Positions 1 through 8,363 of a stretch of DNA of 64,000 nt are shown piece by piece (positions within the stretch are counted from its first letter, which is position 1; each line of letters starts with the position of its first letter). The translations under genes and the position numbers were made by a program. This DNA comes from CAZFLD01 sp964519835 (GTDB lineage Bacteria; Spirochaetota; Spirochaetia; DSM-27196; CAZFLD01): positions 62,001-126,000 of the forward strand of contig CAZFLD010000003.1 in NCBI GenBank assembly GCA_964519835.1. The letters run 5' to 3'. Below the pieces are notes generated by a model that saw nothing but the letters and a program-made list of their open reading frames with translations, ran no database searches and was not told the origin of the DNA.

Positions 1-694
1 ACGTCCTATCGGAAATACGACCGGCCTGCTGCATGTTGTGGGTAACGATGACAATTGTAAAGTTTTGCTTGAGCTCGTCCATCAAGTCTTCGATTTTCCC
101 CGTAGAAATCGGGTCAAGCGCCGAGGTAGGCTCGTCCATCAAGACAACCTCGGGCTGGACGGCAATCGTCCGGGCGATACACAGCCGCTGCTGTTGACCG
201 CCGGAAAGGCTCAATGCGTTTTGTTTGAGCTTGTCTTTGACCTCGTCCCAGAGAACACACTTCTTTAGGGCCGTCTCCACAATCTCGTCGTAGTCGCCCT
301 TGATACCGTTGATTCTGCATCCCCATGCGATGTTTTCGTAGATGGTCTTGGGAAACGGGTTCGGTTTTTGAAAGACCATACCGACTCGACGTCGAATTTC
401 CACAGGATCGACGTCTTTGTCGTAGATATTCTTGTCGTGGAAGTAGGTTTGACCTACCGGGCGGGTGCCGGGAATAAGGTCGTTCATCCGGTTCAGGCAC
501 CGCAACAGAGTACTTTTACCACAACCCGAGGGGCCGATCAGGGCGGATACATGGTGTTTTCGAAACTCCAAATTGACCTGAAACAATGCCTGGAAGTCGC
601 CGTAAAAAAAGTCAAGATTCTCCGTACGCATGACCACTTCGGTATCGGGCGGTGTCTCTCGATTTTCTGCTGATTGGCGGACGCTATCAGACAT
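1..694 (-). CDS. pstB: Phosphate ABC transporter ATP-binding protein (set 1), 3' end cut by the window
   Basis: This is the ATPase of a high-affinity phosphate importer, which powers the PstC-PstA permease from the cytoplasmic side. The visible 231 residues carry Walker A GPSGCGKST at about 54-62, the ABC signature LSGGQQQR and Walker B VLMDEPTSALDP. The order and spacing are those of PstB, including the RMNDLIPG stretch after Walker A. The ATG at 694 starts one base after the stop of pstA, so translation is probably coupled. The last 20-30 residues lie off the window's left edge. It is the last visible gene of the pstS-C-A-B set; whether phoU follows cannot be seen. Confidence 0.93.
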   Translation of the reverse strand, partial: MSDSVRQSAENRETPPDTEVVMRTENLDFFYGDFQALFQVNLEFRKHHVSALIGPSGCGKSTLLRCLNRMNDLIPGTRPVGQTYFHDKNIYDKDVDPVEIRRRVGMVFQKPNPFPKTIYENIAWGCRINGIKGDYDEIVETALKKCVLWDEVKDKLKQNALSLSGGQQQRLCIARTIAVQPEVVLMDEPTSALDPISTGKIEDLMDELKQNFTIVIVTHNMQQAGRISDRT

Positions 695-695
695 A

Positions 696-1979
696 CTACT
701 CGCTCCTCTTTTTGGCAATTCGGTTTCTCATGATGATCGCCGAGGCATTCATCGCAACCGTTAGTATCAAGAGCACTATTATCGCACCGGCCGCAACGTT
801 TCGAAACGCCCCTTGTGGTCGCGCCGACCATTGATAAATCTGGATCGGGAGTGTCGTGAACTTGGCGAAGAACCCCGAGGGATCAACAGATATAAACGTT
901 GAGGCGCCGACAACGACCAGGGGAGCCGTTTCTCCAACGGCGCGCGAAATGGCAAGAATGGTACCGGTGAGGATGCGATCAAATGACTGGGGAAGCACGT
1001 GATGCCATATCGTCTGCCATTTCGTGGCCCCCAATCCGTAGCTCGACTCTCGGATCGAGTTCGATACCGCCCTGATAGCTTCCTGCGAAGCAATGATTAT
1101 AATCGGCATAATCAAAAGCGAAAGGGTCAATCCTGCCGAGATTATTGTCCGACCGTTGCCCGCATCGGCGCCAAACATCGCACCGCTTGTAAAGGGCTCT
1201 AAAAACCTCACAAACACAACCAGGCCGAGGAGACCGTAGATGATCGACGGAACACCGGACAGGTTGTAGATGTTTACCCGGATAAACCGGTTAAACCAGT
1301 TGTCCCGGGCGTATTCTTCCAGGTAGATTGCCGCGGCCACGCCGACGGGAAAGGCAAAAATAACCACGATAGTAATCATCCACAAAGAGCCAAGGAAGGC
1401 GGTTCTGATGCCCGCGTCTTCGGGCACCGGATTTTGCGGTGATACAAGAAACTCAGGAGTAATCCAACTACGAAATTGAAGCTCACCTTTACCGTTTGCC
1501 TCGTCGGAGGCGCGAATCCGAGCGGCCTCTTGCTCGACCTTTCCCCGCTGAAACATGCTCTCGCCAAGGGTCCACGTGTCGATGACCGTAGGGTTTATGA
1601 CCCGTTCCACGACAAGGTCGTAGAGGGCGGCTTGAGACCGGTCGACGAGCGGCTCTTCGAAGTTAAAGCGCCTGATGACTCCGGGGGAGACAAACTCCTC
1701 GAGGAGCGTGATCAACTCGTTTGGTGGAGCCTCGTCGAGCTCGCCGTTGGTATAGACCGCTTCCGGCTCTCTGTCGTTGACTACGTATGTGAGCCCGAAG
1801 GCTCTGTTGAGTATGTTCAAGAGGAGAATAACCAAGGCGATTATCGCGATGGCCGTGGCGGCGTAAAACGCGACGTGCCACACGCGTCCCTTGCGCCTAC
1901 GTCGGTTGATGTTTGCGGAAATCTCCGGGTGCCGCGCAAGGGCGTAGCTTCGAGATTCTTCTACCATAGAGCCGCTCAT
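696..1979 (-). CDS. pstA: Phosphate ABC transporter permease PstA (set 1)
   Basis: This inner-membrane permease subunit pairs with PstC to form the phosphate channel. The 427 residues are longer than a classical PstA of about 290. TM1 lies near residues 35-60 and is followed by about 130 largely soluble residues before the permease core, which starts near GIRTAFLGSLWM. This resembles the long N-terminal region (DUF3333-like) of some proteobacterial PstA proteins, which is a recalled comparison. The core has the BPD_transp_1 features, including the EAA-like loop ESSYGLGATKWQ before the last helices. The start ATG overlaps the pstC stop as ATGA, and the gene ends one base before pstB. Confidence 0.93.
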   Translation of the reverse strand: MSGSMVEESRSYALARHPEISANINRRRRKGRVWHVAFYAATAIAIIALVILLLNILNRAFGLTYVVNDREPEAVYTNGELDEAPPNELITLLEEFVSPGVIRRFNFEEPLVDRSQAALYDLVVERVINPTVIDTWTLGESMFQRGKVEQEAARIRASDEANGKGELQFRSWITPEFLVSPQNPVPEDAGIRTAFLGSLWMITIVVIFAFPVGVAAAIYLEEYARDNWFNRFIRVNIYNLSGVPSIIYGLLGLVVFVRFLEPFTSGAMFGADAGNGRTIISAGLTLSLLIMPIIIIASQEAIRAVSNSIRESSYGLGATKWQTIWHHVLPQSFDRILTGTILAISRAVGETAPLVVVGASTFISVDPSGFFAKFTTLPIQIYQWSARPQGAFRNVAAGAIIVLLILTVAMNASAIIMRNRIAKKRSE

Positions 1980-2905
1980 TCGTACACCTCGCGATATTTC
2001 TTGACAATGCGCCGGCTGATGATGTTCAGCGTCAGCGTAATGATAAAAAGCAAAAGACCAAGGGCAAAAATGCTGTTGTAGTCGATGCTGTCGTAACTGA
2101 TGTCGCCGCCCGATATACGCACAATGTAGCCGGTGAGTGTCTCGGCACCCTCGAAAGGGTTAATGGTGAAGTTTGCGCCTGCACCGGCCGCCAGGGCTAC
2201 GATCATTGTTTCTCCAACCGCCCGAGACAGGGCGATTATAAAGGCCGCGGCCAACCCGGAAAATGCAGCCGGCACAACAACTTGCATGGAGACTTCCATT
2301 TTGGTGGCGCCCATGCCGTATGCCGCCTGGCGAAGCGCTCGCGGTACGGAGCTGAGCGCGTCTTCCGCAAGAGAAGAAACCAGCGGCAAGATCAGGATTC
2401 CCATAACAATCCCGGCCGATGCTGTGTTGTAGACCTGAATGATGTCCTGTCCGAAAATCGACTGGAGCAGCGGAGTCATAAACGTGACTGCAAAATACCC
2501 GTACACGACCGTCGGTATGCCGGCGAGAACCTCGAGTATCGGCTTTAGCGTTCCGCGAACCCGCGGGGACGCGTATTCCGCCAAGTAGACGGCCACCATA
2601 AGGCCGAGGGGAAACGCCACCAACATTGCGATAACACTGGTCATCAAGGTGGCCGAAAGCAGAGGCAGCACGCCAAAGCGCCCCGTGACGGGTTGCCAGT
2701 CGGTCGACGTGAAAAACTCGACAAGAGACAGCTCCGGGGCCGTCCAAAACAGGAAGGATTCCTGGCTCAAAAACACCACGATCCCGAGGGTGGTAAGCAC
2801 TGTTATTGCGGCGCAGGCAAAAAGAAACGCCCGGATAATAATCTCGTGGGGCCGGCGCTTTTTCCCCAGCCCCAGGACTTCTGCGCCGACTGGGCTTGAA
2901 CTCAT
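1976..2905 (-). CDS. pstC: Phosphate ABC transporter permease PstC (set 1)
   Basis: This is the partner permease of PstA, an integral membrane protein of 309 residues with about six predicted helices. The first helix is near residues 25-48 and is followed by the PstC-like stretch TDWQPVTGRFGVLPLL. The EAA-type loop is LRQAAYGMGATKMEVSMQ, and the conserved ALSRAVGETM lies near residue 225. The start ATG at 2905 has a strong ribosome-binding site, GGAGGAG, 8 nt upstream. It lies 142 nt downstream of pstS with a large hairpin in between, and it overlaps pstA by 4 nt (ATGA). Confidence 0.94.
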   Translation of the reverse strand: MSSSPVGAEVLGLGKKRRPHEIIIRAFLFACAAITVLTTLGIVVFLSQESFLFWTAPELSLVEFFTSTDWQPVTGRFGVLPLLSATLMTSVIAMLVAFPLGLMVAVYLAEYASPRVRGTLKPILEVLAGIPTVVYGYFAVTFMTPLLQSIFGQDIIQVYNTASAGIVMGILILPLVSSLAEDALSSVPRALRQAAYGMGATKMEVSMQVVVPAAFSGLAAAFIIALSRAVGETMIVALAAGAGANFTINPFEGAETLTGYIVRISGGDISYDSIDYNSIFALGLLLFIITLTLNIISRRIVKKYREVYE

Positions 2906-2957
2906 CGATCTCTCCTCCCGTTGCTGCAGCTAACGACCGTGCCTCTACATACTACAA

Positions 2958-2987
2958 CGGGGAGGGGACCCGTGGGCCCCCTCCCCG
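2958..2987 (-). promoter_or_regulatory. GC-rich hairpin between pstS and pstC
   Basis: A near-perfect stem runs from 2958-2967 to 2978-2987, with ten consecutive pairs of mainly G-C and a short extension inside. There is no U-tract on the minus-strand side (downstream), so it does not look like an ordinary intrinsic terminator. In binding-protein operons such hairpins often protect the upstream mRNA and lower expression of the permease genes. That role here is inferred from position only. Confidence 0.6.
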
Positions 2988-3047
2988 CCGATCTTCCTAT
3001 CAATCAATCACGGCGTCCAGGCTTCCTGGGCTACAAAATCGCCTGTC

Positions 3048-4028
3048 TTACATACCCATGGCGTCGAGCCACATCTGCTTTGCATTTTCGATGGTGGACT
3101 CGGGAGCGGGGAAATAGCCGACGGCTTCCATAGCGCGGGTCGCGTTGTTGAGCGTATAGGCCATAAAGGCTGCTGCCTGGGGATTCTCCTCGAAGATGCC
3201 GGCGGCGCTGTACATAAACAACGGGCGAGCAAGAGGATAGTCTCCGGCGTCTACAGCCTCCGCACTTGCCGTCACGCCTTCAATGTCGAGAATCTTTAGT
3301 CGATCCTCCTCTCCAACGTAGTAGGCATAGCCAAAAAAGCCGATGGCGCCCGGCGAGCCCTCGATACCCTGTACCAGGATGTTGTCGTCCTCGGAAAGCT
3401 GCAGGTTGGGGCTGTTGAGGATAGGTTCCGAATCGTCGTCAAAGACTTCTTCGATGAAGTAGTCGAACGTACCGCTGTCCGTACCGGGGATAAACTTCCG
3501 GACCGGCTCGTCGGGCCAGCTGGGATTAACGTCGGACCAGTTCTCGGCGGTAAAGATGGCGGCAAGCTCCTCTATTGTGGCGTTGCTCACCCAGTCGTTC
3601 GCGGGGTTAACCACAACTGCCAGGGCGTCGGTACCGATGCGGAATTCGATTGGGGTGCGGCCGATGTCGGCAGCGGCCTGGAATTCGCTCTCTTTGATCG
3701 CACGGCTGGCGTTCGAGATCATCGACTCGCCGTTGCCAAATCGCTCGTAACCGCCGCCGGAGCCGATGCTGTCGATGGTTATGACGTCGTCGTAGCCCTC
3801 GTCTTCGAACTGGGCGGCAAGCCACTCAGCCGCGGGGAAGACCGTGGAGCTGCCGGCGATAACGATGGGTCCTTCGACTTCGAGAGCATTGACGTCCGGG
3901 AAACCACCGGTCTCGATGAGCCAAGCGTAACCTTCTTCGGTATCACCACCATCGTCCGGGCTACCACCGGCGAACGCCAAGACGCCCACTACGAGCAGAA
4001 CCCAAAGCACACTCAGAGATTTTTTCAT
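3048..4028 (-). CDS. pstS: Periplasmic phosphate-binding protein PstS
   Basis: It binds phosphate outside the inner membrane and delivers it to PstCA. The 326 residues start with a signal peptide (hydrophobic core about residues 5-20, likely cleaved after AFA). There is no Cys at the cleavage site, so it appears secreted rather than lipidated. The phosphate-binding loop AGSSTVFP is at about 57-64, and SIGSGGGYERF and PGTDSGTFDYF follow, all typical of PstS. The start ATG has ribosome-binding site GGAGGG at 4033-4038. It is the only pstS in the window and lies directly behind a Pho-box-like promoter. The mature protein is rich in Asp and Glu. Confidence 0.94.
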   Translation of the reverse strand: MKKSLSVLWVLLVVGVLAFAGGSPDDGGDTEEGYAWLIETGGFPDVNALEVEGPIVIAGSSTVFPAAEWLAAQFEDEGYDDVITIDSIGSGGGYERFGNGESMISNASRAIKESEFQAAADIGRTPIEFRIGTDALAVVVNPANDWVSNATIEELAAIFTAENWSDVNPSWPDEPVRKFIPGTDSGTFDYFIEEVFDDDSEPILNSPNLQLSEDDNILVQGIEGSPGAIGFFGYAYYVGEEDRLKILDIEGVTASAEAVDAGDYPLARPLFMYSAAGIFEENPQAAAFMAYTLNNATRAMEAVGYFPAPESTIENAKQMWLDAMGM

Positions 4029-4064
4029 TTTACCCTCCTATAGGTAATGGTGTTATTAGCTTGC

Positions 4065-4118
4065 ATCGTACTCACCCGATGTAAACTTTGTGTAAGCGTT
4101 TGGTTAGGAGTGTGTTAG
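4065..4118 (-). promoter_or_regulatory. Putative Pho-box promoter of pstS
   Basis: On the minus strand four hexamers, CTAACA (4118-4113), CTAACC (4107-4102), CTTACA (4096-4091) and TTTACA (4085-4080), recur at exactly 11 nt. The last is followed after 9 nt by TACGAT (4070-4065), a plausible -10 element, which puts transcription start near 4058 and gives a leader of about 30 nt before the pstS ribosome-binding site. Eleven-nucleotide direct repeats are how OmpR-family PhoB/PhoP regulators bind; TTAACA-type units are known from Gram-positive PhoP. The first hexamer overlaps the stop codon of the upstream pstB. Confidence 0.65.
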
Positions 4119-4942
4119 GGGGAATCGGGGACCGCGGCGCCTGCGGGAACAGCCGCATACTCGCCAAGGCCGTCCGGATTGACCTGCGAACGGTTGATGT
4201 AGTCGATGAGGCGACTGTTTTCGGAGCGTAAGAAGATGTTTATGTCGCTATCGTGGGCTTCAACGTACCCACGACGTTCTCCGTCCAAGGTCATAAACAC
4301 CACTTGATCCGAGACTCTGGCGGCCATGTTCAGATCGTGGCTTACGATAATTGTCGTGTAGCTCTGCTTTAGCTCGCCGATCAGCTCTTCAATCTCTGCG
4401 GACGTAACAGGGTCCAGGTTGCTTGTTGGTTCATCCATCAAGAGTACTTCCGGACCGAGTGCGATGGCCCGCGCGATACACAAGCGTTGCTGTTGCCCGC
4501 CGGAGAGGGTATGCGCGTCGGCGCTTAACCGGTCCTTGACCTCTTCCCAAACAGCCGCCCTCCGTAAGCTCTGTTCGACACGGTCGTCCAGATTGTCCTT
4601 GATGCCGTTGATCTTGAGTCCCCACGCCACGTTGTCGTAGACACTGGTGGGGTAGGGATTCGGTTGCTGGAACACCATGCCGATGTGGCGACGCACGGCA
4701 ACCGGATCGACTTTTGCGTCGTAAATATCTACGCCTGAATAATATAGCTTTCCCGTGAACCGAACGCCCGGGATGAGGTCGTTCATTCGATTGATTGACC
4801 TGATAAGCGAGCTCTTCCCGCACCCCGATGGGCCGATAATCGCCGTGACGGACTTTTCATCGAAGCGGGTGTTCACATCGCGAACCGCGTGCGTGGCGCC
4901 GTAGTAGATGTTGAAATTCTCGAACCGGATGATGTCACCCAT
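4115..4942 (-). CDS. pstB: Phosphate ABC transporter ATP-binding protein PstB (set 2)
   Basis: This is a second, complete PstB of 275 residues. Walker A GPSGCGKSS is at about 37-45, the signature is LSGGQQQR, and Walker B VLLMDEPTSNLDP is followed by the switch His in IIVSHDLNMAARVSD. It diverges clearly from the set 1 protein: a Ser replaces Thr at the end of Walker A, and there is a C-terminal tail of about 20 residues rich in Ala, Val and Pro. The start overlaps the end of pstA by 8 nt. Its stop codon lies inside the first Pho-like hexamer in front of pstS, so the two sets abut. Confidence 0.94.
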   Translation of the reverse strand: MGDIIRFENFNIYYGATHAVRDVNTRFDEKSVTAIIGPSGCGKSSLIRSINRMNDLIPGVRFTGKLYYSGVDIYDAKVDPVAVRRHIGMVFQQPNPYPTSVYDNVAWGLKINGIKDNLDDRVEQSLRRAAVWEEVKDRLSADAHTLSGGQQQRLCIARAIALGPEVLLMDEPTSNLDPVTSAEIEELIGELKQSYTTIIVSHDLNMAARVSDQVVFMTLDGERRGYVEAHDSDINIFLRSENSRLIDYINRSQVNPDGLGEYAAVPAGAAVPDSP

Positions 4943-6311
4943 TGCTCTTTACTCCGTTCTGACTTGATATTCCGACTCTCTTCGAGCCTCCGCGTTTCTT
5001 CCCGGCCGTGCTTTTTGTTGCACGACGGGCCGGGCTTTGCCCAAGCCGATTCCTCAACACGATAAGCACGATATTCAAGACAATCGTCAGGAGCAGCAGC
5101 ACGATAATTGTGGCGGCGGCAACGCGTTGATACTCGGCCTGTGGGCGCCCGGCCAAGGCATACACCGTGGTTGGAAGCGCGGTGAAGCGCGAGAAAAGGC
5201 CGTTTGGGTCCGTGGTCATAAACGAGGCCGCGCCGATGACCACCAGCGGCGCCGTTTCGCCGATGACGCGGGACACGGACAGGATAATGGTGGTCATAAT
5301 CCGCCGGCCGGCAAAACGAAGAAGACGTGTCCTGATGACTTGGAAGCGCCGTGCGCCGACCACGTAGCATGCCTCTCGCAGAGACCTCGGGATTGCAGCA
5401 AATGCCTCACGGGCGTTGATAATAACAACCGGCAAGACAAGCACCGCGAGCGTAAGCCCCCCGCTCAAGACCGTGCGGCCAAGCCGTAGCCCCTGTGTTT
5501 CAATGCCGAACGCGGCACCGGAGGTCATCGGTGCGAGTGCCCGCGCGAACACGGCGAGACCAAGCATTCCGTAGATGATGGACGGAACCGCTGCCAGGTT
5601 CTCCACGTTTACCCGGATAAACCGCACAAGCCTTGTGTCCGCCGTGTATTCGTTGAGGTAGATGGCCGCCGCAATCCCGATGGGTAGGCTTACCAGCATA
5701 GCGATAACAACAAGCCACAGCGTTCCGATGAGTGCACCCCGAATGCCGCTTTTCTCCGGAACCGGTGACTGTGGGGAGACAAGAAAGTCAAGACTAATCC
5801 AAGATCGAAATTGGATGGATTGATTTGGAAAAGCCGCAGCGTGTGATTCCACCGTCCGGAGGCCAAAAATCGATTCGAGCAGCGACCAACTTGTCACTAC
5901 TCGTGGCCGCAATACAAATTGCTCGAGGGCCTCGATAAGGCTTGCTTTGTTTCTTGTTTGGAGTGGCTCTTCAGACTCGAGGCGTCTGAGAATGCCGGTG
6001 GTTGCGCGATCCCGGAGCGCTTGGACGACGGTTGTATGTTCCAAATCTTCTATCGGGGTATCCGGTGAGCCCGTTATTTCGGCCGGCATGACTTCATACT
6101 CCACGGCAACGTATCCAAACACATCGTTGAGTATGTTGAGTAGAAACACTACAAGGATCAGCGCCGCGAGCGCCGTAACGGCGACGATGATAACCGTCCA
6201 TATCTTTGTCCTACCACGTCGTGCCTGCACCGCGCGGCCGGCGGATTCAATCCGGGGGCCTTTGGGGCCGCCAACGCCGGGGTCGACAAATGTCGAAATG
6301 TTATGAACCAC
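4935..6311 (-). CDS. pstA: Phosphate ABC transporter permease PstA (set 2)
   Basis: This second PstA permease has about 458 residues. It has a basic cytoplasmic N-terminus, a first helix, then about 150 soluble residues before the permease core beginning at SGIRGALIGTLWLV, the same layout as the set 1 protein. The EAA-like loop is LREACYVVGARRFQVIR, and SRVIGETAPLVVIGA follows. I chose GTG at 6311 because GGAGGG lies 6 nt upstream; a GTG at 6326 is also open. It overlaps pstC by about 11 nt and pstB by 8 nt. The two PstA proteins differ at many positions, so the duplication is old or one copy was acquired. Confidence 0.92.
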   Translation of the reverse strand: MVHNISTFVDPGVGGPKGPRIESAGRAVQARRGRTKIWTVIIVAVTALAALILVVFLLNILNDVFGYVAVEYEVMPAEITGSPDTPIEDLEHTTVVQALRDRATTGILRRLESEEPLQTRNKASLIEALEQFVLRPRVVTSWSLLESIFGLRTVESHAAAFPNQSIQFRSWISLDFLVSPQSPVPEKSGIRGALIGTLWLVVIAMLVSLPIGIAAAIYLNEYTADTRLVRFIRVNVENLAAVPSIIYGMLGLAVFARALAPMTSGAAFGIETQGLRLGRTVLSGGLTLAVLVLPVVIINAREAFAAIPRSLREACYVVGARRFQVIRTRLLRFAGRRIMTTIILSVSRVIGETAPLVVIGAASFMTTDPNGLFSRFTALPTTVYALAGRPQAEYQRVAAATIIVLLLLTIVLNIVLIVLRNRLGQSPARRATKSTAGKKRGGSKRVGISSQNGVKSNG

Positions 6312-7227
6312 GAGCAACCCTCCCACCGCCGATGCGGCGACTGATTAAAATCAAGGAGAGCGTTACAAAGTAAAGAATGAGGCCGAGGGCGAATATGCTG
6401 GTGTAATCCGTAGTACCCACGCCGAGGTCTCCTTGCGCGATTCGAAGGATGTAACCGGTCATCGTCTCGGCGCCTACAAACGGGTTGAGCGAGAGGTTGG
6501 GACCGACTCCGGCAACAATCGCCACTATCATCGACTCGCCAAACGCCCGCGACATCGCTAAGACAAAGGTGGCGGCCACACCGCTGCGGCTCGCCGGCAT
6601 AACAACTTTGCGGAATGCATCGAGACGGGTTGCCCCGACCGCGTACGGCGCCTCGCGGGTTTGGTAAGGAACGCCCCCAAAGGCGTCGTCGACCCCGGAG
6701 ATAACAGCCGGCAGAAGGAGAATACCCACTGCGAGGCCTGCGCTGAAGTTGTTGTAGAGCTGAACAACATCGTCGCCGAGGAGCTCTTGGAGCATCGGCG
6801 AGATAAAGCTGAGGGCGAAGTAGCCAAAGACGACCGTCGGGATACTGGAGAATACCTCTACGATAGGCTTGGCGATTCGCCGAAACCTGCTGCTTGCAAA
6901 CTCATTGAGATAGATTGCGACGGCGATTCCCACCGGCATGGCAAACGCGAGTGCAATGGTGACCACCTTGAGCGTCGCCGTAAACACGGGCCAAATCCCA
7001 AATCGACCGATCATCGGCTGCCAGGTTGTGTCCGTAAAAAAGCTGACGACGTCGAACTCTTCCGCCGTAAAAAACGACAACGCCTCGCGGAAAAAAAACA
7101 CAACTATACCCACCGTCACCAGCACGGACACAAACGCCGCTGTGGCAAGCACAACCTCGCCGAGCTTTTCGCTGCGGTGGCCTTGGTAGTACAGACTCTC
7201 CGCGATGAGTGCCGTGTTGCGGTCCAT
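6301..7227 (-). CDS. pstC: Phosphate ABC transporter permease PstC (set 2)
   Basis: This second PstC has 308 residues from the ATG at 7227. The N-terminal helix is near residues 22-45, then TDTTWQPMIGRFGIWPVF, the EAA-type loop REAPYAVGATRLDAFRK and AMSRAFGESM. An upstream GTG at 7251 would add MERVACAH, but that segment sits inside the putative promoter and its G belongs to the last Pho-like hexamer. I therefore prefer the ATG. No Shine-Dalgarno sequence precedes either start, and the predicted transcription start is 1-3 nt from the ATG, so the mRNA may be leaderless. Confidence 0.9.
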   Translation of the reverse strand: MDRNTALIAESLYYQGHRSEKLGEVVLATAAFVSVLVTVGIVVFFFREALSFFTAEEFDVVSFFTDTTWQPMIGRFGIWPVFTATLKVVTIALAFAMPVGIAVAIYLNEFASSRFRRIAKPIVEVFSSIPTVVFGYFALSFISPMLQELLGDDVVQLYNNFSAGLAVGILLLPAVISGVDDAFGGVPYQTREAPYAVGATRLDAFRKVVMPASRSGVAATFVLAMSRAFGESMIVAIVAGVGPNLSLNPFVGAETMTGYILRIAQGDLGVGTTDYTSIFALGLILYFVTLSLILISRRIGGGRVARGS

Positions 7228-7235
7228 ATGCGCAC

Positions 7236-7277
7236 ACGCTACGCGTTCCACGTTAACAAAGTGTTAGGATACGTTAA
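7236..7277 (-). promoter_or_regulatory. Putative Pho-box promoter of pstC-A-B set 2
   Basis: The minus strand has TTAACG (7277-7272), CTAACA (7267-7262) and TTAACG (7256-7251), spaced 10 and 11 nt. TAGCGT (7241-7236) follows exactly 9 nt after the last hexamer. This matches the architecture in front of pstS, including the 9-nt gap, although one repeat is missing. The first hexamer covers the stop codon of the upstream gene. Two independent occurrences in front of pst genes make chance less likely. Confidence 0.55.
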
Positions 7278-8143
7278 GATCCGGGTCCGTACCGTCGGTG
7301 TAGCTGGTCCTCGAACCAATTAAACAGCGCGATAAGCCGGTTGTGGAAGCTGTCATGGGCCCTTGTTTCGATTCCGAATAGGCTCGGCACCGCGACGCCG
7401 GTGTTGCCGTAGAATACCACCGTGTTGCCGTGACGTTGGACCCACAGGTGCACTTGTAGCTTGTCTGCCGCGATGGCCGGTATGATGCCGTACCACATCA
7501 GCGTACGGTTTACCATCGATATGTAGATGTTGTTCGCGCGGTAACGATACTCCAGCTCGTGGACGTTCTCGCCAAAGCTCGAATCCCTCTGGAAGACAAG
7601 GATCGAATCGCGGTTCGGGATGGTACGGACCACGGGATCCGGCTGTCGGAGGCGACGGTCGATGTCGTCTATCGCATACGATTCGTGGTAGAACACTCGC
7701 ATTCGACTGCGACTCGCGCTGTAGTACTCGATACCGGTCATCGTAGAGACGCGCCGAAGCAGATTGTACAGCGCGAGGTCGCCCTCGCGTCCCTGCGGAA
7801 AGCCGGTTGGGAGCTCGGTCACAAAGACCGTCTCTACCGCCATTCTGGGTTCCAGCTCCTCCAGCGAACGTCTAATCGTGCCAAGCTGCGAACCCCGCGG
7901 TGCAAGACGAAACGATCCGCCGTCCAGCGCGTAGAGCGACAGCGTGTTCGCGAAGACGAGCTCATCCGCCTCCACCCCGGACACACCGGGCAGGATATCC
8001 CGAATCGTGGCGGCGTCCAGCGAGGAGGAGGCCGGTTCGGGTGCCTGCGGGTTCTCTTGGGACCACGTCGGCAATACCACGGCAACAAAAATGGTCGTGA
8101 TCAGTGTGATGAGGCAGGGCGGTTTTCCGGGAAAGGTCTTCAT
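7274..8143 (-). CDS. Exported protein of unknown function upstream of the pst locus
   Basis: I do not recognise this 289-residue protein with certainty. It starts with a signal peptide (hydrophobic core about residues 11-24, then a polar linker rich in Pro, Glu and Ser). The mature part has no membrane segment. It includes a stretch around residues 130-155 with GIEYYSASRSRMRVFYHES, which I associate loosely with an uncharacterised spirochaete exported family (possibly DUF6675). The ATG at 8143 has only a weak AGG upstream. Its stop codon lies within the first Pho-like repeat of the next gene. Its place at the head of the pst cluster may be incidental. Confidence 0.75.
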   Translation of the reverse strand: MKTFPGKPPCLITLITTIFVAVVLPTWSQENPQAPEPASSSLDAATIRDILPGVSGVEADELVFANTLSLYALDGGSFRLAPRGSQLGTIRRSLEELEPRMAVETVFVTELPTGFPQGREGDLALYNLLRRVSTMTGIEYYSASRSRMRVFYHESYAIDDIDRRLRQPDPVVRTIPNRDSILVFQRDSSFGENVHELEYRYRANNIYISMVNRTLMWYGIIPAIAADKLQVHLWVQRHGNTVVFYGNTGVAVPSLFGIETRAHDSFHNRLIALFNWFEDQLHRRYGPGS

Positions 8144-8363
8144 GGTAGCCTAAGGTAGTACAAAATCGGTGCTATCCCCAATGCATCCGCCGGGGGCGTG
8201 GTCCGTTTGGGCATGACCGGGCGTGTCGACCGTGATGCAGAGACGCTTGCAGCTGGTCCCCGCAAGGATGCTGTGTTCAGGCATTCACAGCCTTCGGACC
8301 GGTTCAGACCGGCACCGAGCGGTTGCACAGTTCAGGGCGGTCAGATCGATAGGAGGGGATCGG

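Noticed and set aside
114..500. Arg-rich frame inside pstB set 1
   Set aside because: It is a frame-shifted shadow of the pstB sequence, which is itself open through the window edge.
7228..7251. Extended pstC N-terminus from GTG 7251
   Set aside because: The segment lies in the promoter and has no ribosome-binding site; the ATG at 7227 is simpler.
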